A stretch of DNA of 64,000 nucleotides from Metopolophium dirhodum (GCF_019925205.1 NC_083560.1:101336083-101400082), one strand, 5' to 3'. Numbered from the stretch's first letter, positions 47,507-60,170 are shown. Notes: a model not told the origin generated them from the sequence alone. Program-made: numbers and translations.

Positions 47507-48217
47507 CAGGGATGGGCAAGATACTCAAAAATCGATACTAGATACTAGTACTTGGATTTGGAGTATCGAGGTACTACATACTCGATACCTACATTTTAAG
47601 TATTTAGGTACTTAATACTCGATACATTTGAAAAAATTAGTCAAAGCCTATGACGCATAGGATTTTTTTTAAATTTTATTTATACACAATTAAGTAGGTT
47701 ATGAATCTAGACAAATGCATTTAAATTTAAAATTCCAAATATTAGTATAAATATATTATAAGTCAATCGTTAAATTAAATAAATAAATAATAATAAAAAT
47801 AAATTATAGATAGGTATCATATCATATTCTTAAAGACGTAAAGTCCCATTCAACGTGTATGTGTGATGCGTCCCAGTACACAGATATAACTTAATATGAC
47901 TAATAGGTTGAAAAATAATTTCGTACAAGTTGTACTGCAATTAAATTATGGATTTATAAATTTAAATTCACCGTGCATATTATTTTACACATATTATAGT
48001 ATTATATTAAAACATAGTCAAACAGTCACGGTTGGTAAATAGGCCAGTAAAAATTAATAAAAAATTAATTTTTTAAAGTATCGAGTATTTTTTAACAAAA
48101 TTATTTTGTGAAATACTCGATACATATTCTAAAAATGTATCTCGATACAAGATACTCGATACTTCATATAATTGTATCGAGATACAAGATACGTATCTTA
48201 GATACTGCCCAACCCAT
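47507..48217. mobile_element. hAT-type MITE rich in GATACTCGATAC
   Basis: Left CAGGGATGGGCAAGATACT; right, reverse-complemented, ATGGGTTGGGCAGTATCT. Flanks AATAAACA and GATACACA agree at 6 of 8. Dense ATACTCGATAC/GTATCGAGATAC units in both arms resemble subterminal transposase sites. No ORF. Confidence 0.7.
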
Positions 48218-49037
48218 GATACACAAAATAGAATTTAGGACGAGTAGATTATGAGTTATTAGTTACAAGTATTTTAAGTTTTGAAGTGCACACAAGAGTA
48301 GAACGAGGTTACCCCACATTATTTTGGTCCAATACACCGCTCATCTCAACTTTAAAACTTTTTATGAGCCAACAATTGGTTCATAATAAAATAATCACCT
48401 AGTGTATATTTATCAAAGGTAAAAATTAAATAACGGTATTATCAGAATGACTGTGCGGATTTTATTATACATCCATATTTAAACATATATTTCAACTAAT
48501 TTATAATTTGTAATAATATAATAATTTATTATGATCATCTTTATATCAATAAGTAATCTATAAACATTTAAAATTAAAATGATTTCAAAGTAGTGTATTT
48601 GTATACATTTAATTAAGCAATACAACTACCTACCTATAATCAATTTGTTTATTAGAGATTATTTAAAATTGTAATAAAAAGTTAAAAGAAATAAAATTTG
48701 ACTATTATTCTGTTATGAATGTTTATGAGACTTATCATAATTCAACTGTAAATAGATTAAATAAAATATATAAGTACTTAATAATATTGCTATCACATTT
48801 TTCCTTTATTAATGCCTCAAAGATAAAATTGTTTAAAATCAGAGGAGCATTTGACTTTATGGTGTGGTGGAAATTAAAAGGGCATTAACCATATTTATGA
48901 GTATTTTGAAATTTTATTTTTTATAAAGCTGTATAACTTCAGATCGCAGGGATGATTATTTACCTGAATTATACAACTACAAATCCCCATATATCTCATC
49001 TACTCAATTGAATAATTTATTCAATGCAAGACTACAT
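48218..49037. other. AT-rich intergenic stretch
   Basis: Nothing supportable seen. Confidence 0.4.
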
Positions 49038-49048
49038 TTAAAATATAT

Positions 49049-49324
49049 TTTTTTTTTTTTTTTTATTATTGAACTTAAGCTCGGCAACTATGGCCATTAG
49101 CTGTTGTAGGGGTTATGAACTGTGGTAGGAGTAAGGTTGGTACGGTAGGTTGATTTTACGATTGTTTTAACGGTTGTTACGGTAGGTAGCAAACACGTGT
49201 ATGTGTGACAAGGTTTTTAACTACTGGTGGTCACCCATCCGGGAGCTAGTAGCTGTGGCCGTTACTTACTCCAAGTCGCATTCCGCGACTGGTAGCAGCC
49301 AACGCGCCACGCCAAGCCACAATA
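49049..49324 (-). mobile_element. 5S-rRNA-related SINE
   Basis: On the minus strand it runs from GTGGCTTGGCGTGGCGCGTT to a poly(A) tail (plus-strand T run 49048-49064). It contains CCGGATGGGTGACCACC, matching the 5S rRNA internal promoter C box (GGATGGGTGACC), plus TGGCGCGTTGG, which could also serve as a tRNA-type A box. An 11-bp duplication TTAAAATATAT flanks it (49038-49048 and 49325-49335), as expected of LINE-mobilised retroposons. Non-coding; transcribed by Pol III if alive. Confidence 0.8.
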
Positions 49325-49335
49325 TTAAAATATAT

Positions 49336-50325
49336 ATTGTAACTAATTAAGTTAAATTATAAATTTATTACTCACTAAGTCAAATTAAATTAAATTATAA
49401 ATATTTTTAACAAAATATATTAACTGCTTACTTTTTATTTGAGATGTGTAGGAACATGTTGGTATTTATAGGTATTCCATAACATTAATGTCCATTACAA
49501 CACATTTATTGAGTTTAGTATTAGGGCTAAGAACTGCACTTCCTAAAATAAACAAAAATTGAAAAATATACATAACTATTAAATTAAATACTATACTTAA
49601 ACTAAATTGAGACTAATAAGGAAAATCTTAGTACGTTAAAACTCTTTAGAGACTGATCATCGTGCAATTATTTAGTATCTGTCTCAATACATTGACCTGA
49701 ATTTGGAATTTATTTTGTAGTCTAAAAATATATTAGGTATACAGTTCAAACTAATGCTACATTACCTACCACTGGTATATTTTAAAATCATTTATTAACA
49801 TTTTATCGTGTATCCAGCCCAAAAACATATTTATTTAAAAAAAACTATTATAAGTAATTTGAATAAGAATGAATATTATATTTCAAAAATAAACATATAA
49901 CAAAAAGTAGAAAAGTAATCGTATTCCTCATTAGTATGTAGTTGATTAAAATCGACCAGATAAAATATTTTATTAATAGTGTGTATTAATAAATAAATAA
50001 ATAAATCATTTTCTAACACATTACACATCATGAATTACTTACATAAACATTTAATGAAGACAATTTGTTCAATTACTAGTATATTACATGCTTCAGTATA
50101 CTTTGGTATTTGAATCCAACATTTTTTTTTAGAATTTTTAATCAATTGTTTTTATTGGTTTGGAAGCTTATTACAGTACAAGGTTGTGTTGTATTCTATA
50201 TTGACACCGCAAAATAAACAGATTCTTAAATTATAATGGATTATATAATAATTTTTTTAGCATCGCAGCATTAAATTTAAAACGACCATCCTATTGTTAA
50301 TTTTGGAAGCTACTAATTGTTGTCA
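49336..50325. other. AT-rich intergenic stretch
   Basis: Nothing supportable seen. Confidence 0.4.
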
Positions 50326-50333
50326 GCTAGTAG

Positions 50334-51014
50334 CGAGGCTGGGCGAGTTTATGATTTTTTTTAACTCAGTCAAATTAATATGCACCAATAACAAAAAATT
50401 AATTTAACTATAGGTAAACTCAGTTAAGTTAAAAGTTAATACACACTTTTTATTTACTTTTTATTAAGTTAAAAAAAAGTTAATTTGTTTATACAATGCT
50501 AGGGTACTTAATTTTTTTCCAACCCAAAACTAAATTAAAGGATATAGTGTTAATACTTCATACAGTATTTCCATAAAAGTTATATAGATTCAAATGATAT
50601 ACATTTTTAACTTTAAACAATTTACGAAACATATTTTTTGACATGAAAACAAAATAGACTGAAATAGTGATATATTATAAAATTAAAAACAAAATAAATT
50701 AACTTAACTTACTTCTTAAAATGAAAAATTAACTTGTTAATTTCACGTTAATAAAGAAAGAAATTTAGTAAGTTAACAGTTAAGTTAATGAAAAGCCAAA
50801 AGTAACTAGTTAATGCCTAGCCTTGACTGCTTCACATATATATTATAATATATAGTGTTGATATATACGTAAGTTAACTACTATGAGTACTAGGTATACT
50901 ACTATGAGTATCCCATATAAATTATTAAATGTTTAACTAAGCACACAAATTGTACTGTATGTACTGTAGGTATACTACTATATTAACTTTTTGACTCGTT
51001 AATGCCTAGCCTTG
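50334..51014. mobile_element. hAT-type MITE (CAAAG family), uninterrupted copy
   Basis: CGAGGCTGGGCGAG at the left and, reverse-complemented, CAAGGCTAGGCATTAAC at the right; flanks GCTAGTAG / GCTGCTAG agree at 6 of 8. It serves as the intact reference showing where insertions split the copy at 25436-29960. An internal duplication of the right end (TAATGCCTAGCCTTG) lies at 50811-50825. Confidence 0.7.
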
Positions 51015-51080
51015 GCTGCTAGGTTGGCTGTATCTGTTTACATTGCACTTAATGCAAACAGATATAACAAACCTAGCAGC
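51015..51080. repeat. 66-bp imperfect hairpin, pre-miRNA-sized
   Basis: GCTGCTAGGTTGGCTGTATC...TTTACAT pairs with ATGCAAACAGATATAACAAA...CCTAGCAGC over about 29 positions, with three mismatches and one G-U, and a short loop. It abuts the right end of the hAT element, so it could be a miniature foldback rather than a microRNA. Confidence 0.5.
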
Positions 51081-52117
51081 TGACAGCAATTAGTAACTTA
51101 CTAGCTTACAATATAAACAATAAGATAGCTCTTATTTGTGTATTATAAAATCAGTAATTGCAGTAAAGAACTGAAAAAAATTAAAATTAAGTTATGTTAT
51201 AGAATTCTACTGTTTAAACAACTTTTAAAATAATAAATTACGCATAATGCTTCTAATAAAACACCTTATTTTTGGTTGTCATACTATTATCGACAAAATT
51301 TAAATAAATTAAAATACTATCATAAGGTAATTGTAAAAGTATTGGTATTAATTACAAAAAAAAATTATATATGATTAATTGAGTAATAGGTTGTAACAAT
51401 TATTTGTATATTTTAGTTTTTTGTTTTGCTTTTAAAATAAGAGAATATATTTTTCAATCAATGGCTTGATGTATAATAAGCAAATTACATTGACACATGC
51501 GAGTAGGTAAGACATCCAGTGATCGCCCTTAACATTATTTAATATAGTTAGGTATTCAAAAGTTACATGATACATTAATTTATTCACTTGAATAATTTAC
51601 AATTTATGATGTTCATGCACTTATTACATTAATATTTGGAAGTACCTATCATGTTCCTATAATAATCTCATATTTTATTTGTATAGCAAATTAATAGATT
51701 TAGCTACCAATCATTGAACAGTATTGTATTTAAATTAAAACATTTGAGTTATAGCTTTTTAAAACCTTAACTACCACCAAACTAACAAATTAAGAATGAC
51801 AATACTTTGTTTAAGTCCTCATTTCTCAACAATTTAAGATAATTTACTAAAATGCTAATTATAAGTAATTTAAGAAAAATTCTAAAACTTTATTTAAAAA
51901 AAAAAATTGTTGTGTTAAGTAAAATGTTTTGACAATTGTTTGTTTGTAGATTTTTAAATTCTAATGTGAAATTATAATGTTTTTAATTTACTTAAGGCGC
52001 CTGGTGCCGATATCATTTTGTCCTCAAAAATACACTCTGAGGGAATAACGATACGCCTTGTGGAATCAACCAAATTTCATAATTTTCTTTTTTTAATTGC
52101 TAGAGGGAGATATTCTA
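51081..52117. other. AT-rich intergenic stretch
   Basis: Nothing supportable seen. Confidence 0.4.
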
Positions 52118-52266
52118 CAGCCCGCATCAATCTCTGTTTTTCAATATTTTATTTTCAAACTTTATAATATATTGTCTAAAAAAATATAAGATAAAAAGTA
52201 TTTTTTATAAATATGTTAATACAATTATTTGTAATTTAATACAAAATAAGAGATCGATGTGGGCTG
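52118..52266. mobile_element. 149-bp Tc1/mariner-type MITE (CAGCCC ends)
   Basis: CAGCCCGCATCAATCTCT and inverse AGAGATCGATGTGGGCTG, with TA on both flanks; sister of 39411-39564. Confidence 0.75.
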
Positions 52267-52370
52267 TAGGAAGTCTTCTTCTTTCAGATGAAAAATAGTC
52301 ATCAAAATCCGACAATTCTACAAAGTCTGAGAGTTATAACCGTGAAGTCATTTTTTTCTCGATATAATAC

Positions 52371-52492
52371 ATCCTATCAATCCCCCCTAAATAAGTATTG
52401 GGTAATAGAATAGTAGAAAAGTATTATAATTGAGGTGGCAACTAAAATATAAAATTTAATTTTCAAATTTTATAGAATTGCGGAAAATTTGA
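52371..52492. repeat. Repeat shared with 39584-39710
   Basis: Same orientation and order of motifs as 39584-39710; lies 105 bp right of the second CAGCCC MITE. Confidence 0.6.
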
Positions 52493-53440
52493 AAACCCTT
52501 AATATAACTTATAATTCATAACTATTCATGCATTTATAATAATTAACCTTTAACAGTGACATCTAGATCCTTTTAAATCATGTATGTTTATATTTTATAT
52601 TGTATTTTGAATCCAAATTAAATGTTTTTTACTTGATATAGGTAAACAGTTAGTGTTTTTTTATATGTTATCAATTTAGTTAATTTTGTGTCGCATGCTA
52701 TACTGGCACCTTAAACAGAATAATCAGTATAATTATGTTAAGTATAATATATATTTATTAATAAAAAACACTATAAGACATAATATATATATATATCGTA
52801 TCTTACCATAATATATAGATTCGGCAATACACTACAGTATCATATTTGTTTAAAATTAAAATATTTAAGTTATACATTTTTACTGTTTTAACTACTATTT
52901 GATTAGCAAACATTGCTTAAAAATATGTTTATTGAAGCCTGAACTATGGAGGCTTAAAAAACAAAGAAACACGTCATTCATTACCTACCTACTCGTCATC
53001 GATGTTTTAACTTATATAAATTGTCAAATCTCAATAATGTATTTTTTGATATTATATTTCTTGTATCATGCAGGTTCAGTGTTCATTATCATTTTGTGTG
53101 TTGATAATTTATTGATAAGATGAATGAAATATTTTTTTTAGAATTGATAAAGAATATTATAATACTTTGCAACGTTTCGCTCTTCGAACGAACGTACGTC
53201 CAGCCATGACAAGATAGATGGTGCCGTACGAGAAAACAATAATAAAAAGACGAAAGAAAAACGTGTTGGTGGTTGTGTGTGTTTGGATACAGACATAAGA
53301 GTAGAGAAAAAATAACAAAACAAACGTCGGCTATCGCGATGACGACCGGATGATGGTGGGGTGCTCGACGCTCGTAATTACGTTAAATTACATTTATTTA
53401 TTAAAATTCACAAATAAACTTATAGGTGCGGAGATAGGAA
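52493..53440. other. AT-rich stretch with a GC-richer block
   Basis: Around 53165-53375 G+C rises (for example AACGAACGTACGTCCAGCC, GTCGGCTATCGCGATGACG). It might be an upstream exon or promoter region, but no splice pair or domain could be supported. Confidence 0.3.
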
Positions 53441-53850
53441 AACGGGACGATTTTAGTTTAGCAACCTATCGATTTTCAATTTTTTTTTTTCCCAAATTGT
53501 GTGTTTAAGGGTGCTTTCGCTGCTTTCTAAGAATGTAAAAAAAAAAAGCCCGGACAAATTTAGTTTTGAAGTTATTGATCGGAAACTTTAAAAACTTCAT
53601 TTTTTCGGTAAGTAGAAGATTAAGTACTCAATTTAGTTTAAACAGTCTAAACAGCAAGCTTGGCAATTAGCATGTGGGTTACCTGGCTAAATTTTGAATT
53701 TGGTCGAGGGATAATTTCGATTTGCCAGTGAGATTTAAATTTGTCCGGGCTTTTTTTTTTACATTCTTATAAAGCACCTTGAAACACACAATTTGGGGGA
53801 AAAAAAAATTTGAAAATCGATAGGTTGCTAAACTAGAATTATGCCCGAAA
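53441..53850. mobile_element. Foldback MITE with ~130-bp arms
   Basis: TTTAGCAACCTATCGATTTT, CAAATTGTGTGTTT and GCCCGGACAAATTTA in the left arm recur inverted on the right. Poly-T/poly-A runs lie within the arms. No target duplication resolved. Confidence 0.75.
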
Positions 53851-56800
53851 CACGTATAGTTTGTCACATTACAACTTTGTTATCATTTCTATCATTTTTG
53901 GTAATATAAATGAATAACTAATAACAGCAGTATTGCAATAGGTATATACTATATGTTATAATAATTATATTATAACGTAGGTAACCTAGGTACCTACTTA
54001 TTTTGTTTAGATATCGTTTTAGTTCCAAATTCCAAATTTTTTCTTGCTTCCAACATCATTATTTTATCCATTATTTGTTGACAATGTGTTGTACAAAATA
54101 TGTGTTGACAAATTAGATTTTTACAAGCTGTAGGTACCCACCGAATATGAAATTACAGTTACACAAATTTGTTTATTTACCATTCAATCAATTTTATCTG
54201 GCCCTTGCTACATTTTCAAACAACTTTTTCAACTTCATACAATCTTAACATTATTCTGTAGGTTGGTAAGTAGTAAGTACCTACTATCCATACAGAAATG
54301 TCATTGTTCTTAAATAATAAATTCGTTCAATAATCGTATGGCCAGTGGCGTAGAAAGGAATTTTCATTGTGGGGGGGAAGGCTATATATTTATAATTTTT
54401 AAGGTAAATCACAAGGTAGTGCCCCCGCACTAATATTATATATAAAAAAGTTGGCAAGTTTTCAAGTGGGTAAGTGGCTGAATAGTAGGGAGGTGTCTGC
54501 TGTCTAGATAAGTAAATCTAGAAATGTATTGACAATTATAGAAATAAAACTTAAAAAAATAAATATTTCTATTAATAGTTAATTTTAATTTCCTATTGTC
54601 AATTTTCATGTATAGAAAATAATAAAATAAAAAAGTTTTTTGAAAATTTCAAGTAGGTACCTACGGTGATTAGTTTTTGAATAGTGAATACAATAAAATA
54701 AGAAAATTCCCACGAGATTTTGTTAATTTACGGGTGAATAGGTATAGGTATCCAATGTCTAATAACTTATTAGTAGGGTTGTCTAATAAGTAGGGTTCGG
54801 ATTTGAAGGCAAATGCCTTTCTTTTATTAATCATAATAGAAAAATAATTTTTATACAAAAATGTGTTTCATTTAATTTATTAGACGATGGAACCTTTTTT
54901 TTTTTGCCTTTTTTGCCTTTTTACTTATAAATGCCTTTTTGCCTTTTTTTTACCTTTTGTACTTATAAATGCCTATTTTGTGTTTAATTTTTCAGTTGAT
55001 TTATAATTTTATACACAGCTTGCGTATATCGCTACAAATGGGTTTAATTATTCGCAATATTTATCGATATCGTCTTATCGAGTATTTGGTATTTACTGAA
55101 GACAGCCTATCAAAGTACATGGTAGTCAATTTTTTTTTTAATACCAACTAGTTTACGAGGTACTCATGGGTAGGTACTATTGTATTAAGTATATTTTATG
55201 ATATATATATTGCTATAATAGTAATTTATTTTAATACATATATTAATAATAGGTCTTAAAATTGGATAAATATTTTTAAAATGTCATTGCGTATAGTATA
55301 ATATCATTAATATTATGTATAATAATAAAAATAGATAAAGGTTTCAAGTCCCCACAGTTAATATTTTTTAATTACAACAATTTAACTAAAATCCTTGTTC
55401 TTCGTTTAAATATCTTATCTGGTCCAAATTTGAAACCCTAAATGCTGAACTTTAATATTTTTAGATTTTTGGTTTCATTATGAACTAGAGGGACTTAGAG
55501 GGACTTTGTATTAAATGTTCAAGCATATTATACATAAAAGTTGACAAATTTTGTCAAAATTTAAACAATAAATATTCTTTTAAAAAAAAAAATAGGTATG
55601 TCTATGTACCTATCTTAAATATTTTTAAATATCTTTAATAACCGCATATGAGGAGAGGAACTTTGTAAATGATTTTCAACTTTTTTTATCATTATAAGGT
55701 AATAGTAATAAAACAAAAAAAAATCGATAATTGATATCAATAATGTACCTATATTTAACTCATAAATAGTAAAAATATTTTGAAAATTATACCATAAATC
55801 TATTATATAGAAAATGCTAATGTAACCTTTTGATGAAAATTTTAAATAGGTATTAAAAATTAATTGTGTTTGAGTTCCAACTTACAACAAAAAAAGGAAA
55901 CCGACTTTGTAGAAAACTGATTTTTCGTAAAAAATTGCGTGTTTTTAAGATTAAATTATTTTGTTGTAATATATATACAGTGTATTATATTTTAAATTTC
56001 AAGGCAATAAATCTTTTTAAAAAAATGTTTAGTGGAAACTATTTTTGATTCGTAATTTTAATTTAAAAAAACCCCCAATGATTAACGAACAATATAAGAT
56101 AGCATATTATTATTACGGACTACGCGTATTATAATATTATAATAATATATATTCTTATTTTATATTCGTATACGAATTTAATTTGGTATTTTGTATTATG
56201 TGTAGCCATACGAATCTTTTAACCATACGGATATTTTTTGTAGTTATACTACCGGCTAACACAGCTATAATATTACAACTTATACAGTTAAAGTGTTGAA
56301 TCAGTTAGTTTATAACTAGGTAATTTATAAAGTAACTTAAACGTGTAGGTTATGTATATAATTTATACTTTAAAACTAGTTATTTTACACATTCCCTGGC
56401 ATCACTTCGTTAATGTGTCAAATTGTACAAAATATGTACAATATCGTTATTTTACTGTCCAGCATACCTAAATAAATTAGATAAGACTGACGTCCTTGTA
56501 TAGTCGGTGACCACAATATTCATGTAGGTACGTTTATCGTGTTAAATAATATTATCGCTGTACATGTATTATCTATTATTCTTAGTAATAGTTTTACAGT
56601 CACACGCGTCCAGTTGATTCATTTGTCTCCACGCTATTATTTTAAATATTTATTTATTTAAATATTAATTATAAAATGAAAGAAAAGTTTTATATTAGTG
56701 TTAAAAATCATACGGCCGAGAATGTTGTAATGAAATTGTATATAAATAAAATAAATATATTATTATTATAAACAAAAATATTATAGGTACTTAAATTATT

Positions 56801-57878
56801 ATACTGTATTAAAAATAATATTAATAATACAGTACATTAAAAATAATAAAACATTATTTTTAATTAATTACAGTATAAATATTATAGTAGTTATGTAGTA
56901 GTACCTTAATTATAATATTTTTTAAATAACGTTATTATTGCTGTACCTATATAAAAAATATTAAAATAATAGTATTAATAGATTTCTAAAAAAATGTAAA
57001 TTACGTAATTGTGATATAGTTATGAAATTATTTTTATAATAATATTATATTATTGTCATTACACATTTTCTATCTGGGAAAATAATATAATTTAAATAAA
57101 ACGATTTCAAACTTGATTCTTAAAAAAATTAATTTTTAATCATAATATATAATATTATATATTATGCCCTCATGGGTAGCTTCAAGTATTTTAAAATATA
57201 AAGAAATATACACTGATAATAAATTTCAAACACATCACATCATATTATTTTATAACAAAATAAAATATTTAAATATTTGAAAATCATTCACTCAACGTAA
57301 TTTACTAAATTTCACAAACGCATTTACATTTATACAAACTCGCCAATAGAACAGACTATAATAATACTCACTGTTGAATACGATGTCCCCTAGTTAGTTT
57401 TGCAAATAGATGTTATCTAGATTATTATCTAAATGTGAAGAAACACGTGCAGAACAATTTGCACCTTATCCACTAGATTGTCATTAGTTATAGATTTCGG
57501 GATGTCTTCAGTTTTCTGAAAATAAAAAATCGTATTTCATATTTAGGTAATCAAACATGAAACAAATTGTCAATAATTAATATTTTGAATAAAAAATCCC
57601 TGGTATAATAAAAAAAAATTCCTAATTTTTCAACAATAATAACTCAAAACATAAGAAAGAGATTTTTTAGATTTGGTTTATCATCATTTACCATAATATT
57701 ACTATATTTAAGTCAAAATGTTTGTAAAATAAAATTATTTTTTTAGTTTATCAATATATGACTGCAATACACTACTTAAGTACTATAATAAATACTTAAT
57801 AAATTATTAATAATCATTTTTTCGGTGACCTTAATGTTATGGTTCTTAATGGTTATTATATTTTTTAATAACTTATTA
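53851..57878. other. Long AT-rich stretch, repeat scraps only
   Basis: Scrap CAGTGGCGTAGAAAGG with a G7 run (about 54345-54377). A TGCCTTTTTACTTATAAATGCC tandem at about 54903-54975, with a possible element end GGGTTCGGATTTGAAGGC at 54792. Family-A-like text at 55540-55940. Very A+T-rich low complexity at 56640-57130. No gene is supported. Confidence 0.4.
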
Positions 57879-58547
57879 GAGCGCGGATTTATATGCATTA
57901 AAAACCAACCAAATATGCGCTAAATAAATCCTAAATATGCATAAATATATGCACTAAAATGTTAAAATATGCACAAAAAATAAAATTATGCATAATAAAA
58001 TTAGCAAAAAAATTATCGAACCCGACTATATAAATACTCATCTACTTTTTTTTTTTAGGTTGTTAATCTAAAAGAAAAAAATAGGAATCAATTTATATCA
58101 ACAATGTATCCTAAAACAAATTATAATAGTCTTTAAAATCTTTATATTATTATGTATTTTATTACCCCGATTATTGATCTAAGGTCATATTTGGGAAAAC
58201 CGTTTATCCCTACATGTATACCTATATTAATATATTAATATATTTTGTTATTAATCGAAACTATAAAAATATGATATTTTTTTCTTATATTATAAGATAA
58301 GAAAATATAGGTACTATATATTTTAAAAATGTCTATAAAAACATCAAAATATGCACTAAAATTATGAAATATACTATTAAAATTGTAAAATAAGCCCTTA
58401 AAATAGAAAAATGTCAAAATATGCAAAAATATGCGCTAAAAAGTTTCATTTTTTAAATCGTCATGTCATGAAACAAACTGTGTGCTCACTTAGCATATTA
58501 TACGATCAACCAGAATAAATATGCAAATGCATACAAATCCGTGCTCT
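57879..58547. mobile_element. hAT-type MITE with ATATGCA arrays
   Basis: GAGCGCGGATTTATATGCA at the left and, reverse-complemented, GAGCACGGATTTGTATGCA at the right. It is flanked by perfect 8-bp ACTTATTA (57871-57878, 58548-58555). AAATATGCRCTAAAA units recur in both arms. No transposase. Confidence 0.85.
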
Positions 58548-58555
58548 ACTTATTA

Positions 58556-59030
58556 CTTACTACCTACTTAGGTATTAGTTAATACATAAAATATATCATT
58601 GTTATAACATGTCTAAAAATTATTAATCTAATTTGGTAGATAATTAAAATTTGTAATGATTACTTATTTAGGTATCCAAATAAACCAATTTGTTTTGCAT
58701 ATTTGGGGTTTTATTATGTAAAAGTGTTTTTTTTTTCATTGCTTTTTTGCATTTATTCCAGATCTGACATTTTAATACGTTTATTATGCTATAATGCTAT
58801 ACAGTAATGAAAAAAATTTAAATTGAGTAAAGAAATGTAAAAACCGTTCGTTTTTTATGTATAAAAACATATTGTCTTCAATCAGTTTCACAAATGCAAA
58901 TCGTGCAAAATACATGGTATATTATTGTTAATTTTAGATTATGAGCGGAGCGATGAATGTATTCATTTTATAACGATGTATGTTTTTTTATTTTTTTATT
59001 TGTTTCTGTCATCACCTTTTAGACGGAATG
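58556..59030. other. AT-rich spacer
   Basis: Nothing supportable seen. Confidence 0.4.
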
Positions 59031-59975
59031 GGACATTTTGGCGTGGCCGTTTTGGCGTGGCCCTTTTAGCGTAGCCGTTTTGGCATGAAGCCATTTTGAC
59101 GTGAAGCCGTTTTGGCGTATTATAACGGTTATTATATTAACTAATTTACCATTATAAGTATATTTTTTATTTTTATTTTTTGATAGTAATTATTGTATAC
59201 GTATTGTTGGAATTTAATGATAAGTTTATATTACTATGCTGTACTTGTGCCCTATGGGTTTTTAACTAAAGTTAAAATTGACCACTTGACCTATCAAAAC
59301 GTATACTATCGATTAGATCGATTATCTACGTTTTGAATGATTTGTACCCGTTGTCGTTTCTTATCTGCCGTGCGATAAGTTTATCATTTCATTATTTCTT
59401 GTCCTTTAATATTCCTAGCTAGATACAGCATAAATATTTCACACAAATAGTGAGTTTTTACTTTTTATATACATTTAAATCTTTTATACAAGTAGTGAAT
59501 TTTAATTATTAAATTAATTAATATTTATTGTTGAAATGGGAATGGTTCATCCTACATTATGGTCATTTATAACGTGCTTAGAAAAGATTCAAGCTGGAAG
59601 AGATACATATTTATTTCAATTGGAATCAGGAAGGAGTCCCCCTAAAAAGCTCAAAAAATATATTGACACAGACAAATGTCTTTTAAACATAGTTCAAGAA
59701 GCAGATACACGAGACATTTTAACATATTTAAGAGGTGTAGCACATAATATTTCTTTACAATAATAATGTTTTTTTAGTAAGTTAATTAATATGTCAATTG
59801 TATTTTTTAAATTTTTTGAATATTTGAACTGAATTTTTTTTAAATCGTATAAATAATAATAAATAATTGTATTTTATTTATTTTTAATTTATACTATAAA
59901 CAACCTGAGACATTTACGCCAAAACGGCTTCACGTCAAAATGGTTTCATGCCAAAACGGCCACGCCAAAATGTCC
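59031..59975. mobile_element. Mutator-like element with tandem-repeat TIRs
   Basis: Left GGACATTTTGGCGTGGCC (59031) and right, reverse-complemented, the same 18 bases (ending 59975). Both TIRs are ladders of a ~14-bp unit GCCGTTTTGGCGTG: about 90 bp at the left and about 63 bp at the right, the left having roughly two extra units. The core holds the C-terminal MULE transposase ORF (59536-59763). Flanks TAGACGGAA / TAGATCCCC show only a weak duplication, so it is an older insertion. It cannot move alone. Confidence 0.82.
59536..59763 (+). CDS. MULE transposase C-terminal fragment, intact ORF
   Basis: 75 codons from ATG 59536 to TAA 59761. It opens MGMVHPTLWSFITCLEKIQ and ends DTRDILTYLRGVAHNISLQ. 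The HPT-x-W-x-FI-x-x-L-x-K start, a basic PPKKLKKY middle and a YLRGVAHN end match the C-terminal tail of Mutator-like transposases common in aphid genomes. The DDE catalytic core and zinc fingers are absent. Frame and stop are undamaged although the rest of the transposase is gone and unrelated sequence fills 59160-59510. It could be a neutral remnant, a DNA-end-binding repressor, or the last exon of a longer transcript. Confidence 0.7.
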   Translation: MGMVHPTLWSFITCLEKIQAGRDTYLFQLESGRSPPKKLKKYIDTDKCLLNIVQEADTRDILTYLRGVAHNISLQ

Positions 59976-60041
59976 TAGATCCCCTTTTAGAACAGTAAAA
60001 ATGATTAAATTGTCTTCAATAGTATCTTTTCTGATAGGAAA

Positions 60042-60170
60042 GTGAATCTAGTTGGTACTTTGGGGGGGGGGGGGGGGGGGGTCAAAAGTAAATACCCAGT
60101 AGTTTACACAAGTGCAGGGAAGAACCAGGCACGTATCAGGGACCTAGCCTGGGGGGGGGGGGGGCAATTA
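60042..60170. repeat. G20 and G14 homopolymer tracts in transposon scrap
   Basis: Uninterrupted G run at 60062-60081 and another at 60151-60164. Text between (AACCAGGCACGTATCAGGG) resembles the start of a common insect DNA transposon. The ORF over it encodes poly-Gly and is an artefact. Confidence 0.7.
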
